Assembly: GCA_024276825.1 (NCBI GenBank)
Contig: JAJRWI010000015.1
Span: 1 to 64,000 of the forward strand
DNA: 64,000 bases
Direction: 5' to 3'
Source: an archaeon
GTDB taxonomy: Archaea; Asgardarchaeota; Thorarchaeia; Thorarchaeales; Thorarchaeaceae
Positions 9,051 to 18,028 of the stretch are shown piece by piece (position 1 is the first letter of the stretch; every line of letters begins with the position of its first letter). A program made the position numbers and the translations under genes. The notes under the pieces were generated by a model that was given only the letters and a program-made list of their open reading frames with translations, did no database searches and was not told the DNA's origin.

Positions 9051-10978
9051 TGACTTTTCCATACAAGGGCTATGCTGGATACTACTTAGAGGTTGATCTA
9101 ACTAGTGGTAAGCTCCGCAAGAGAGAGATGGAGAACGAGTGGGTGCGGCTCTATCTGGGCGGCACGGGAGTGGCTGCAAGGATACTCTGGGACAGAACGA
9201 GCCCTGCGACTGACCCGCTGTCGCCAGACAACGTGCTGGTAGTAGGCACTGGGCCGCTCACGGGAGTGATGTTCTCACCATCAGGTCGTTTCATGTTTGC
9301 TTCAAAGAGCCCACTGACTGGAATATGGGGAGAGAGTCATAGCGGAGGATTCTTTGGTCCTGAGATGAAATACGCGGGCTTTGATTTTATAATCATACAC
9401 GGCAGGTCCCCGAAGCCCGTCTATCTGTTTCTCAGAGATGGGGAGGCAGAGTTGCGAGATGCATCTCACCTATGGGGTCGCGAAACCCACGAAACCACAG
9501 ACATTATCAGGGAGGAGCTTCGCGACCCGTCGATAGAAGTCTCGGCCATTGGCCCCGCGGGGGAGAACCAAGTCCTCTATGGATGCATCACGGTTGACTA
9601 TTACAGGGCGGCAGGCAGGACTGGAATGGGTGCGGTAATGGGCTCTAAGAACCTGAAGGCAATTGCCGCTAGTGGGTCTCTACCGCTCGAGGCCCACGAC
9701 ATGGATGCTTATCTTGAGGCTAATCAGAGAGAGATGGAAAGGAATCATGCTGAGATATGGAAGGACTTCCTGTTATCTTTGAAGAAGTATGGTACAACAG
9801 ACCTTGTGGCAATGATCAATGAGATTGGGCGTCTGCCAACAAAAAACCACTGGACAGGGTATTTTGAGAAGGCAGAGGATATTGGTCCAGAGGTGATAGC
9901 TGCCAAGTACAGAATAGCGCAGGAGGCATGTCATGGATGTTCCATTGGCTGCAAATATATTTACAGGGTGATGGATGGAGAGTTTGCAGGCGGTCCAGCT
10001 GGAGGCCCCGAATATGAGACACTAATGGCCTTTGGTTCCAACTGTCTGAATAACAACATCGAGTCAATATTGCATCTGGGCACAAGATGCGATCTTTTGG
10101 GTATGGACACAATATCATGCGGGAAGACAATTGGATTTGCTATGGAACTCTGGGAGAAGGGTATCCTCACCGCCAAAGACACAGGGGGCATAGATCTCAG
10201 TTGGGGCAATGTGGAATCGATGGTTCAGCTCGTTGAGATGATTGCCAAACGTGAGGGCATTGGAAACCTTCTTGCAAATGGTGTGAAGAAGGCAGCTGAA
10301 CAGCTTGGTGGAGATGCGTGGATGTACGCAGTACATTGTAAGGGGCTTGAGGCCTCTGGACAGGACCCAAGGGCACATCAGTCAGTCGGACTCACATATG
10401 CAACTAATGTCAGAGGAGCTGATCACCTCAGATGCCTCTCAAGCCTTGAAGAACTCGGGTTCCCTGAGATTGCTATCAGTCGCTCTGGTGAGGACAAGGC
10501 TGAGGCAATCATGAACATCATGTCACCACAGTATAAGGGAGAACTGATCAAGGACATTGAAGATCTGTATGCACTTGTGGACTCAGCAGTCATCTGCAAG
10601 TACGGGACAATGTGGCCACCAATTTATTACTTTGACACCTTTGAGAATGTCATAGCACCACTCACTGGCATGACAGAATGGTCAGACAAAAGGTTTGTCA
10701 GACAGGCAGCAGAGAGAATCAGCCATTTGAGAAGAGCGTATAATCACAGACTCGGTATAACGCGCAAGGATGAAACACTCCCAAGAAGGCTACTCAAGGA
10801 GCCCATGCCAACGGGGCCCTCAAAGGGAGGACTGCCAGACCTTGATGTGATGCTTGATGAGTATTATGACTATAGAGGCTGTTCTCGTGAGACCGGTCTG
10901 CCAAAGAGGGAGGTCCTAATCGAGCTCGGACTTGATTATGTTGCTGATGATCTTGGGCGCAGAAACATGCTAGCCTGA
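9050..10978 (+). CDS. aor: Aldehyde:ferredoxin oxidoreductase (tungsten enzyme)
   Basis: The 642-residue protein matches the AOR family in length and motifs: LGGTGVAARIL near the N-terminus, GIWGESHSGG, and the pterin region GPAGENQ with GMGAVMGSKNLKAI. The [4Fe-4S] cluster cysteines are canonical (Cys294, Cys297, Cys301 in CHGCSIGC, and Cys516 in VICKYG). AORs oxidise aldehydes to carboxylic acids with a tungsten bis-pterin cofactor and reduce ferredoxin. The overlapping upstream ferredoxin is the likely electron acceptor. A second AOR-ferredoxin pair lies at 18029-20409. The physiological aldehyde is not determinable. Confidence 0.93.
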   Translation: MTFPYKGYAGYYLEVDLTSGKLRKREMENEWVRLYLGGTGVAARILWDRTSPATDPLSPDNVLVVGTGPLTGVMFSPSGRFMFASKSPLTGIWGESHSGGFFGPEMKYAGFDFIIIHGRSPKPVYLFLRDGEAELRDASHLWGRETHETTDIIREELRDPSIEVSAIGPAGENQVLYGCITVDYYRAAGRTGMGAVMGSKNLKAIAASGSLPLEAHDMDAYLEANQREMERNHAEIWKDFLLSLKKYGTTDLVAMINEIGRLPTKNHWTGYFEKAEDIGPEVIAAKYRIAQEACHGCSIGCKYIYRVMDGEFAGGPAGGPEYETLMAFGSNCLNNNIESILHLGTRCDLLGMDTISCGKTIGFAMELWEKGILTAKDTGGIDLSWGNVESMVQLVEMIAKREGIGNLLANGVKKAAEQLGGDAWMYAVHCKGLEASGQDPRAHQSVGLTYATNVRGADHLRCLSSLEELGFPEIAISRSGEDKAEAIMNIMSPQYKGELIKDIEDLYALVDSAVICKYGTMWPPIYYFDTFENVIAPLTGMTEWSDKRFVRQAAERISHLRRAYNHRLGITRKDETLPRRLLKEPMPTGPSKGGLPDLDVMLDEYYDYRGCSRETGLPKREVLIELGLDYVADDLGRRNMLA

Positions 10979-11160
10979 GTCCGACTATCAATCGAAGTGA
11001 TCATAATTATTTCAATCATCGTTCACATTAGTCTGAGTCAGTAAGAGTTTGAGACATATCAATGATCAGGTCACTGCAGTAAATGATCCTTTAACAATGA
11101 TTTCAAGATTCAATGCAAGTTAAAGAACTTGAAAAGTGAATGAAAAATCACAGATTACGG

Positions 11161-11171
11161 TATTTTTATAC
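11161..11171 (+). promoter_or_regulatory. TATA-like box of the PARP-finger gene
   Basis: tatttttatac lies about 36 bases before the ATG at 11203, a spacing consistent with archaeal promoters and a short leader. The rest of the gap from 10979 shows no gene. Confidence 0.5.
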
Positions 11172-11202
11172 TAATTCGACTATTCAGTATTGAGGACTTG
11201 TC

Positions 11203-11874
11203 ATGAGCGATCGCATTGAGTATGATGCAAAGTGGGCATACTGGATTGATCCAAGATCGTTCAGAATGCGACGAGTAAAGGGGAGTGTGCCTATTGGTAC
11301 AATAGTACTGTTAAAGAAACAAGAATCTCTTGATGATGGCCGGCGAATCGTCACAACCACCTATTTGTTTGCCACTGAAGATGGAGTGATCCCCAGTACG
11401 AAACGAGAGGTCAGCAAGAATCTATCAAGACAGATGTTAGAGTATATGCGAAATAGGGGAGAATATCCTCCATTTACCGAGATATCAAAAGTCTTCGCGA
11501 ATGGAAATGTAGACCTGTTGTATCATCCAACTGGTTATGACAGGTTCACAGTGCGACTGACTCCTGATCTTGTCGGCGAGGATGTTGAGATGTTCCTGAG
11601 TCAGCTTACTGAACCTGAGATTGAGGAGAAGGAACCGCCATGGGTGATTGAACCCGCCAAGTCGAGTAGGGCCAGATGCAGAAGTTGTGGTGAGAAGATA
11701 GTAAAGGGCGAACTTCGACTGGGGGAACCGAGCATTTACGAGGGGCATGTGACCTACCGTTGGCATCATCTCAAGTGTGGAGTCTACAAGATCAGGGGAT
11801 CAAAGCCCACAGATCTCAAAGGATACGATAGTCTCACTGAAGAACAAAAGCATGAAACAGAACAAATTCTCTGA
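11203..11874 (+). CDS. PARP-type zinc finger protein
   Basis: The C-terminal part of this 223-residue protein matches the PARP-type zinc finger. Zinc ligands are Cys159, Cys162, His189 and Cys192 (CRSC and HLKC), spaced by GELRLGEPSIYEG and a WHH motif. It is followed by DLKGYDSLTEEQK, which resembles the GF-x-x-L-x-x-(D/E)-D-Q tail of eukaryotic PARP and DNA ligase III fingers. In those proteins the finger recognises DNA breaks. The first 130 residues are an unrecognised basic/aromatic domain with no PARP catalytic motif. A DNA-damage or nucleic-acid binding role is inferred. It stands alone with its own TATA-like box. Confidence 0.75.
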   Translation: MSDRIEYDAKWAYWIDPRSFRMRRVKGSVPIGTIVLLKKQESLDDGRRIVTTTYLFATEDGVIPSTKREVSKNLSRQMLEYMRNRGEYPPFTEISKVFANGNVDLLYHPTGYDRFTVRLTPDLVGEDVEMFLSQLTEPEIEEKEPPWVIEPAKSSRARCRSCGEKIVKGELRLGEPSIYEGHVTYRWHHLKCGVYKIRGSKPTDLKGYDSLTEEQKHETEQIL

Positions 11875-11932
11875 CAGATGAAGTCATATTATGATTCTGT
11901 ATTTCAGTCAGTATATTAATATCTGCACCTTC

Positions 11933-11943
11933 TGAATAATTCA
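11933..11943. promoter_or_regulatory. Palindrome sharing the acr3 operator core
   Basis: tgaataattca here (within ctgaataattcag) repeats the core of the dyad at 2129-2141. It lies just ahead of the broken ATPase gene. With no visible downstream regulatory target it may be chance in AT-rich DNA. Confidence 0.25.
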
Positions 11944-11956
11944 GTAAGCGAATATA

Positions 11957-12060
11957 TTGAAGCTCATAAATCGAGAGAATGAGATGAGAGAGTTAAGGAG
12001 AGTGAAGAGCCGCTCCAAGAGAAAACTGTTTGTGATTGCATTATATGGAATGAGAAGGGT
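11957..12060 (+). pseudogene. N-terminal remnant of an archaeal AAA/DUF234 ATPase
   Basis: From the TTG at 11957 the frame reads KLINRENEMRELRRV, which fits the 'FvgREkEleeL' start of archaeal ATPases. It continues with FVIALYGMRRV, which is the lead-in to the Walker A motif (canonical GRRRVGKT). The next codons, which should encode G-K-T, are replaced by repeat copy B. About 180 residues of ATPase core are missing before homology resumes, in another frame, at 12213. Confidence 0.65.
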
Positions 12061-12243
12061 TGCGCGTAGGTGCGTAGAGCTTGACAAAGTTGGACACCAA
12101 TCAAAAGAACATCTAAGAGATCCACCATGAAATTGTGAGAAGTTTAAATGGTCTCATCGAAAACAATGGTCTGAAATGTGTCCACTGCCGTTTCTAGAAG
12201 GACAGGACTATTATGTCCCAGATTGTCCAATTTACAATGAACG
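12061..12243 (+). repeat. 184-bp dispersed repeat, copy B
   Basis: This copy is 183 bp, one base shorter than copies A and C near its left end, and about 80% identical to copy C by eye. The left hairpin TTGG-ACA-CCAA is at 12090-12100. The right hairpin GGACA/TGTCC, with a 9-base loop, is at 12200-12218. It lies exactly between the N-terminal and C-terminal remnants of an ATPase gene. Confidence 0.88.
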
Positions 12244-12986
12244 ATAAAGGAGCGGATGAGATACTCGAGTTTCTGTTGTTCAATGTGAACGCGCCCTTGG
12301 AGGATGAGGTCAACAGCATTCTTGCACAGGAATTCGGAAATAGTAGGGGATTATATTATTCGATTCCAAAAGCAATTGCGCAGGGAAAGAACACATTATC
12401 ATCAACAGCAGGATCATTGAATATTAGTCCCACATCAATAACTCGTCAGGTCAAAGAACTGAAGGATTATTCTGAACTGATAGAGGGGGAAAGGCCATAT
12501 GAGGGAAAACGGGGAATTTATCGCATAGTTCATCCTCTAATGGAGTGCTGGTTTTCAGAAATCCATTCACACTATTCAGATTATATAGCTAGGAGACCTG
12601 ATTTCATAGACAAGTTGAGATCAAATTTGAACACATATTATGGGAGAGCATTTGAGAGGATAGCTAGGGAGTTCTTGATTGAGAAGTTGAATCTAATTGA
12701 GGCCAAAAGGCAATGGGGCAAAATCAAGGGCGCTGAGAGAGGAGAGGACACATATGAGATTGGCCTTATCGGAAAAGGCAAGAGAGAAAAAACTGTGTTT
12801 GAGTTCAAGTGGACTGGTCTGACAGCAGCCGCAACTGAGAGAATATTATACAAACTAAGGCAAGAACTGGCATATATGAGAAATCCACCAAATGATGCAA
12901 AGCTTGGAGTAGTAGCTAGGAAAATAGATGACAAAGAGTTCTTGAGAGATGCCGGGTTTGTGGTGCATGACATGGAGGACTTTTGA
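12213..12986 (+). pseudogene. C-terminal half of an archaeal ATPase (winged helix plus DUF234)
   Basis: The 257-residue frame begins inside repeat copy B; its first ten codons are repeat sequence. The remainder matches the C-terminal part of archaeal ATPases: a winged helix (IPKAIAQGKNTLSSTAGS, ITRQVKEL), the GIYRIVHPLMECWF segment, and the DUF234 nuclease-like region (YYGRAFERIAREFL, TVFEFKWTG). Walker A and B are absent, whereas complete members are about 450 residues. The protein cannot hydrolyse ATP. It is probably a decayed gene, although the frame itself is intact and could be translated from the ATG in the repeat hairpin. Confidence 0.75.
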
Positions 12987-13030
12987 TATTATGAGTAATT
13001 CTTATGTTGGAACACCCACATTCCAAGAAC

Positions 13031-14125
13031 ATGGCAGATATTTCAGTAGAGTTTGCAGGACTCTCGTTCAGAAACCCGGTACTGACAGCAGCAGGGCCCA
13101 TGGCCAGAAACGGTGCCACATTGCTTGAGGCTGCCAAGAACGGCGTGGGGGGGTTGGTCGCTAAGACAGTGAGTGTAAGACCAGCTGAAGTACCTAAACC
13201 AAACATGGCGGCCATTCAGAAAGGACGAGTAGGATCCCGGAGAGGAATTCTGAATGCTGAACTATGGAGCGAGTTACCTATAGAGAGATGGTTGGACAGA
13301 GAATATTCAATTGCTCTTGAGTCCGGGCTCACACTCATTGCGAGTCTGGGATACAAACCTGAAGAAGTGGCTGAGATAGCACCCAAAATTGAGAGAGCAG
13401 GCGTTCATGCATTGGAGTTCAGCACCCATTATGTTGGGGGACATGTGGAGATTGCAAAGGTATTGAGAGAGTCAGTGGACATTCCCATATTCGCGAAACT
13501 CAGTCCAAAGATAGATGTGGCAGAGGTTGCCAAGTCTCTTGAGCCTTATGTGGATGGAATTGTGGGAATCAATACTTACGGACCTTGTCTGAGGATTGAT
13601 ATTGAAACCGGAAAGCCAATGTTGGGTAGTGAGTTCGGGCAGGGGTGGATGAGCGGCGCCGCCCTCAAACCAATAGCACTCAGGTGCATTGCAGACATTG
13701 CAATGGCTATTAGGAAGCCAGTCATAGCAGTAGGGGGTGTCACAGAGGGGGCTGATGCCATTGAGTTCATCATGGCTGGGGCCTTTGCTGTTGAAGTATG
13801 TACAGCTGCAATTCTAGAGGGACCATCGGTCTACGGCAAAATAGCTGGTGAGATTGAAGACTGGCTTGATGAACATGGTTATGATTCTGTTGAAGACATT
13901 CAGGGGATTGCCCTCAGGCACTTGCCAAAGCGAGTGGAGTTGAAGCAACCGCCAAGAGTTGATGATGATCTCTGCACATTATGTGGACTCTGTCCAAAAT
14001 CATGCGTCTATGAAGCAATCGAACTGAACAGAGAGAAAAAGCAATTAATCATTCATGGGGACAAATGCGAACGGTGTGGGCTCTGCATATCGGTTTGCCC
14101 ATATCATGCATTGAGTTCAGATTAA
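13031..14125 (+). CDS. Dihydroorotate/dihydropyrimidine dehydrogenase-like flavoprotein with two [4Fe-4S] clusters
   Basis: The start MADISVEFAGLSFRNPVL at 13031 fits the family better than the ATG nine codons earlier. Residues 1 to about 295 form a DHOD-like TIM barrel with the FMN phosphate site (AVGGVTEGADAIEFIMAGAFAVEVCTA). Residues 315 to 364 hold two ferredoxin clusters (CTLCGLCPKSC and CERCGLCISVC), the layout of PreA and the DPD C-terminus. The usual N-x-S-C-P active-site segment reads EFSTHYVGG, so the catalytic cysteine is missing and the substrate is uncertain. It is close to a cyclic amidohydrolase, suggesting pyrimidine or hydantoin chemistry. Its 3' end overlaps the convergent peptidase gene by 4 bp. 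Confidence 0.8.
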   Translation: MADISVEFAGLSFRNPVLTAAGPMARNGATLLEAAKNGVGGLVAKTVSVRPAEVPKPNMAAIQKGRVGSRRGILNAELWSELPIERWLDREYSIALESGLTLIASLGYKPEEVAEIAPKIERAGVHALEFSTHYVGGHVEIAKVLRESVDIPIFAKLSPKIDVAEVAKSLEPYVDGIVGINTYGPCLRIDIETGKPMLGSEFGQGWMSGAALKPIALRCIADIAMAIRKPVIAVGGVTEGADAIEFIMAGAFAVEVCTAAILEGPSVYGKIAGEIEDWLDEHGYDSVEDIQGIALRHLPKRVELKQPPRVDDDLCTLCGLCPKSCVYEAIELNREKKQLIIHGDKCERCGLCISVCPYHALSSD

Positions 14126-15318
14126 ACAAAAAGAACATCATCAAGGCCTGTGGTCAGTCGTTTTGCCCGCCCCTTTCTGACTACAAAGTCATTCTCGATA
14201 CGTACACCACCAAATCCCTTGAGATACACTCCAGGTTCAATTGCCACCACATTACCCACTTCGAACCTTGCAGTTCGATCATACAGAGAGGGATGCTCGT
14301 GGACATTCAGTCCAATCCCATGACCCAAGCCATGGGTCATTCCCTCAACAGTTGAAGGGTTGAGTCGCGAGGAGTCAAATCCACGTTCTTTGAGGGTGTT
14401 ATAGCAAGCCATGTTGACATCAGCATCAATCAGTTGCCCAGCCCTCAATGCATCTGAAACACTTAGAACTGCGGCATGAACAGCATCAAACATTTCACGG
14501 ACCCTGTCGGGAACATGTCCCTTGACAACTGTTCTTGTGACATCGGCAACATATCGCTCATTCTTCAGTCTTGGAAAGACATCTATGATGATTGGAGATT
14601 CAGCCTTCAGCTTGTCTTTAGCTGCACCAAGATAATGCCAGTCGAACCCCTTCTTGCCAACTGCCACAATGGAGTCCTCTGCCGATTCTGCACCCATGTC
14701 CAGTAGATAGTGTTCGAGGGCATTCTTTATTCGAAAGACAGTCAGGGGCTTGTTATCAAGCATCAAGACCTTTTTCTCGCCAATGTCAGAGTCCTTTATC
14801 ATTTCCGCAATGTGTGAGACTGCATTAATTGTAGCAGATGCAGCCTTGTGAATCATTTTGACCTCGCGTGGTGACTTGGTTGCTCTTGCCTTCAAGAATA
14901 ATTTCGGAACAACTTTGATATTGACCCCCATCTCTTGGATTGCAATAAGAATGCGTGCTGGAAGATGGTCAGGCACGCCAAGGGTCTCTCCAGTAAACAG
15001 TTCTCTGAGAATAGTACCAAACTCAAGTTCTGGATGATCAAAGGAGCGTTTGCCCTCACGCATGAGCCCGCGATAGACCTCAGTGAGATCTAGGGTTTCT
15101 TTTACAAGGCTCTCTTTCTTGACACGCTCAACTGTGTTGAAGCCTGTTGCCACAACAACGTCTTCACCATGGTTCTTAAACACGGTAATGGAGTCGGGGG
15201 ATCTAAAACCCGTGAGCCAGTAGATATCTGGCACTTCGAAAGCATTGCCATACGCAATGATTGCATCAATTCCCTCTTGCTCCATTAGTCCATCCAAGTC
15301 ACTTAGCATGAGTAGCAC
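14122..15318 (-). CDS. M24 family metallopeptidase, Xaa-Pro aminopeptidase-like
   Basis: The 398-residue protein has an N-terminal creatinase-like domain (about residues 1-165) and a pita-bread catalytic domain. Metal ligands of the M24 family are visible: the aspartates in IIIDVFP and YVADVTRT, the histidine in HGLGHGIG, and the glutamates in VAIEPGVYL and VRIENDF. Such enzymes remove an N-terminal residue preceding proline or cleave Xaa-Pro dipeptides in the cytosol. The start at 15318 (MLLMLSDLDG) has an alternative ATG three codons on. It is followed, in the same direction, about 43 bp from the PfkB gene. Confidence 0.88.
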   Translation of the reverse strand: MLLMLSDLDGLMEQEGIDAIIAYGNAFEVPDIYWLTGFRSPDSITVFKNHGEDVVVATGFNTVERVKKESLVKETLDLTEVYRGLMREGKRSFDHPELEFGTILRELFTGETLGVPDHLPARILIAIQEMGVNIKVVPKLFLKARATKSPREVKMIHKAASATINAVSHIAEMIKDSDIGEKKVLMLDNKPLTVFRIKNALEHYLLDMGAESAEDSIVAVGKKGFDWHYLGAAKDKLKAESPIIIDVFPRLKNERYVADVTRTVVKGHVPDRVREMFDAVHAAVLSVSDALRAGQLIDADVNMACYNTLKERGFDSSRLNPSTVEGMTHGLGHGIGLNVHEHPSLYDRTARFEVGNVVAIEPGVYLKGFGGVRIENDFVVRKGRAKRLTTGLDDVLFV

Positions 15319-15360
15319 CTGTTGATTGGAATTGTCTTCTTAATGCATGCTTAGTGCACA

Positions 15361-16248
15361 CTATAGAAACCTGTTCATTCTAGCAATCACGGCATTTCTA
15401 TTGGGAGGATTATAAGGGCCTATGGTTTCAAGATTGAAAGACGCACAAGTAGCTGCAAAGAGCCCTGCTTGCTTGAGATTGTTTGTCTTTGCATACTCCA
15501 ATAAGAAGCTCACTGAGTAAACATCACCACAACCAGTGTTGTCAATTATTTTATGAGGCTGCACTGCAGGAATTTCCACACGGTCTGATTGTGAATAGAT
15601 TGTGGACCCAAAATGCGCGCGGGTCACCAGCACAATATTAACGCCCATATCGATAAGAGTCATGACTGCTTCTTCTTCATTCACTTCAGTGAAAGCACTG
15701 CGTATCTCATTCTCATCGAACTTCATGATATCAATGTGTTGAATTATGTCAGGCAGTTCAGACCAATGTCGTGGAAGCACTTCAGTGCCCTTAATCTCCC
15801 GCAAGAAGCCCTGAGCGTCCAAAGAAACAAGATTGTCATCCCTTTTCATCTTGCGGAAAATGCTGGGGTCAATCTCGTTATTTGACAGAGGCGAAAAGTG
15901 AATTATCTCAGCTGCAAATGCTGAGTCGGGGAGGTCATCAATGCGAATTGGAGGTGCTAGTGCCTCAATATGTTGAGTACGCTTGCCTTGCGAGTCGTAT
16001 GTGTTGACAAATCGAGTGGACACAGGACCATCAACAACAAGACCATCAAGATTCAAATTGGACTTGGAAAGGTATGCAAGATATTCGGGTTCAAAGTCGT
16101 CACCAATCTTTGAAACAATGCCTGCGTTATGAACTCCTAGTTTTGGTGCTATCGTGGCATAAGCGGCCCCGCCTCCAAGTGTTTCTCGTGTTATTGTGGG
16201 CGTTATCAACAGGTCCCTACTGAGATGCCCGATGACCAAGATATCCAT
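15361..16248 (-). CDS. PfkB-family carbohydrate/nucleoside kinase
   Basis: The 295-residue product starts MDILVIGHLSRDLLI; the ATG at 16275 would add nine unlikely residues. The substrate-binding motif LGGGAAYA (about residues 25-32) and the catalytic DNTGCGDVYSVSFL segment (about 235-248) identify the ribokinase/PfkB family, with Cys in place of the usual Ala of GAGD. The family phosphorylates sugars or nucleosides with ATP. It stands upstream of the M24 peptidase on the minus strand and divergent from the MoaD-like gene. Given the nearby deaminase and cyclic amidohydrolase a nucleoside kinase is plausible, but this is inference. Confidence 0.85.
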   Translation of the reverse strand: MDILVIGHLSRDLLITPTITRETLGGGAAYATIAPKLGVHNAGIVSKIGDDFEPEYLAYLSKSNLNLDGLVVDGPVSTRFVNTYDSQGKRTQHIEALAPPIRIDDLPDSAFAAEIIHFSPLSNNEIDPSIFRKMKRDDNLVSLDAQGFLREIKGTEVLPRHWSELPDIIQHIDIMKFDENEIRSAFTEVNEEEAVMTLIDMGVNIVLVTRAHFGSTIYSQSDRVEIPAVQPHKIIDNTGCGDVYSVSFLLEYAKTNNLKQAGLFAATCASFNLETIGPYNPPNRNAVIARMNRFL

Positions 16249-16332
16249 AACAGGTCTCCTCAATATGCTCATCATGTATCAGACTGGAAATGTTAAATTC
16301 ATTACTGCACAATCAAAGTGGAGAGGATATCA

Positions 16333-16614
16333 ATGCCAAGGGTCACAGTGAAGTTCTTTGCAACTGTTCGAGAGGTCACAGGAGTCAGAAGCATAGAAAT
16401 TGATGCCGAAACCATTCGTGATGTTTTGGAGGATTTGAAAAGGAGATACGGTAAACAGTTTCTTGAAACAGTCATTGACCAGAACACTGGAGAACTTCGA
16501 AGGTTCTACTCATTTATGGTGAACGGAAAGCGAGTAGAGTTGTTAGACGGGTATGACACACGTCTGAGTGAGGGCGATTCGGTGGCACTGTTCCCACCAA
16601 TAGGGGGAGGATAG
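16333..16614 (+). CDS. MoaD/ThiS-family sulfur carrier protein
   Basis: This 93-residue beta-grasp protein ends in SVALFPPIGGG, the C-terminal Gly-Gly that is adenylated and thiocarboxylated in MoaD. The start MPRVTVKFFATVREVTG at 16333 is typical; an ATG five codons earlier is less likely. MoaD supplies sulfur to molybdopterin, the pterin of Mo and W enzymes, so its position ahead of an amidohydrolase-ferredoxin-AOR operon fits local cofactor supply for the AORs. A role in another sulfur-transfer or SAMP-type modification pathway cannot be excluded. Confidence 0.85.
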   Translation: MPRVTVKFFATVREVTGVRSIEIDAETIRDVLEDLKRRYGKQFLETVIDQNTGELRRFYSFMVNGKRVELLDGYDTRLSEGDSVALFPPIGGG

Positions 16615-16655
16615 AGCTGAGTAGTTCAGTCACTGCCAGTTGGAGAAAGCGTTCA

Positions 16656-18026
16656 ATGAGCCGACAGGTTGATCTAGTAATAATGAATGCAAGACTGCTT
16701 CTTGAGTCTGGTATTGTTCATGGAGGCCTAGGAGTCACTGATGGTAAGATTGTCTTGATAGCGACCGATGAACACCTTCCCCGAGCTGATAAGACCATTG
16801 ACGCTGGAGGAAAGATTGTAATGCCGGGCCTGATTGATGCCCATGCACACATCTATGACCCGGAGATGCCACAGCATGAGGACTTTGTTAGTGGGTCAAG
16901 AGCCGCTGCAGCAGGGGGAGTGACAACATTTGCAGACATGCCTCTTGTGAGCCATGTGATGTCTACTCAAAGTGTGAATGAGAAGCGAACCCGTGGTGAA
17001 AAGGACTCGGTGGTCGATTTTACTATCAACGCAGGAATGATTGATCCCAGCAACATCCATGTGATACCGCTGTTAATTCAAGAGGGCGTTGCTGCTATTA
17101 AGGCATTCACCTGCAGGCCCTTTGAAGCAAATAATGGCGTGCTTGTTCTTGCCTTGAGTGAGGTCTCAGAGCACGGGGGGCACGTGATTGTTCACTCTGA
17201 AGACCAGGGGGTCTTGGACGAGTTCGCAAAGGACTTTGAGGGGGAGTGGGATGCACCAGTAAGTCATGCACTATCAAGACCAGAGCTTGCAGAATATCTG
17301 GCAGTGAGTCAGATGATCCGAATAGCAGACCAGACTAAGGGCCATCTTCATATCGCGCATATCACCACCAAAAAGGCAGTTTCAGAGGTTGAGAAGGCCA
17401 AGTTGAGTGGCATTCTCGTGACCACAGAAGTCTGTCCACATCACCTGATGTTTCACAGGGATGAGATGAACAGGCTTGGCCCGAAGAGCAAGATGAATCC
17501 GCCCCTAAGATCAAAGCATGACAGGGCTGCTCTGTGGTCTGCCCTCTTGAGAGGATACATCGATATCACTGTGAGCGACCACGCCCCATGTCCAATAGAG
17601 AAGAAGACTGTGGGAGAGGGTGACATCAGGAAGGCCTGGTCAGGAGTGGATGGTATTCAGACGATTCTGCGGGTGCTTCTTTCCGAGGGGATAAACAAGG
17701 GGCGCTTAACATATCACAGGCTCCTAGAGGTGGCATCGAAGAACCCCGCTAGACTTCTTGGCCTATATCCTAAGAAGGGCTGTATAGGAATCGGTGCTGA
17801 TGCAGACCTTGTCATCATAGACCCAAAAAGGGAAGAGAAGATCACAAGTGATATGATGTTCTCGAAATGCGGGTGGACAATATATGAGGGAATGAGAATG
17901 AAAGGGGCCCCTGTCCAGACTCTTGTGAGAGGAGTATCTGTATTTGAGGCTGGAGAAATACAGATCAATCCGCCCCTTGGCAAGTTTCAGAAGATGGGAG
18001 GCGGGTTCTTACTTGGAGAGAATTAG
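16656..18026 (+). CDS. Cyclic amidohydrolase (dihydroorotase/allantoinase/hydantoinase family)
   Basis: The 456-residue protein carries the complete binuclear site: HAH in GLIDAHAHIYDP, the carboxylated lysine in AAIKAFTC, histidines in IVHSEDQ and HIAHITT, and the aspartate in VSDHAPCP. CPHHLM is also typical of allantoinases and dihydroorotases. These enzymes open cyclic amide rings (dihydroorotate, allantoin, dihydropyrimidines). It starts 41 bp after the MoaD-like gene and ends 2 bp before a ferredoxin gene that overlaps an AOR, so it is in an operon with them. The context argues for catabolic ring opening rather than pyrimidine biosynthesis. Substrate unknown. Confidence 0.85.
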   Translation: MSRQVDLVIMNARLLLESGIVHGGLGVTDGKIVLIATDEHLPRADKTIDAGGKIVMPGLIDAHAHIYDPEMPQHEDFVSGSRAAAAGGVTTFADMPLVSHVMSTQSVNEKRTRGEKDSVVDFTINAGMIDPSNIHVIPLLIQEGVAAIKAFTCRPFEANNGVLVLALSEVSEHGGHVIVHSEDQGVLDEFAKDFEGEWDAPVSHALSRPELAEYLAVSQMIRIADQTKGHLHIAHITTKKAVSEVEKAKLSGILVTTEVCPHHLMFHRDEMNRLGPKSKMNPPLRSKHDRAALWSALLRGYIDITVSDHAPCPIEKKTVGEGDIRKAWSGVDGIQTILRVLLSEGINKGRLTYHRLLEVASKNPARLLGLYPKKGCIGIGADADLVIIDPKREEKITSDMMFSKCGWTIYEGMRMKGAPVQTLVRGVSVFEAGEIQINPPLGKFQKMGGGFLLGEN

Positions 18027-18028
18027 CC

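Noticed and set aside
12213..12242. Start codon of the ATPase fragment as a genuine native start
   Set aside because: The first ten codons are repeat sequence shared with copies A and C, so the start was created by the junction.
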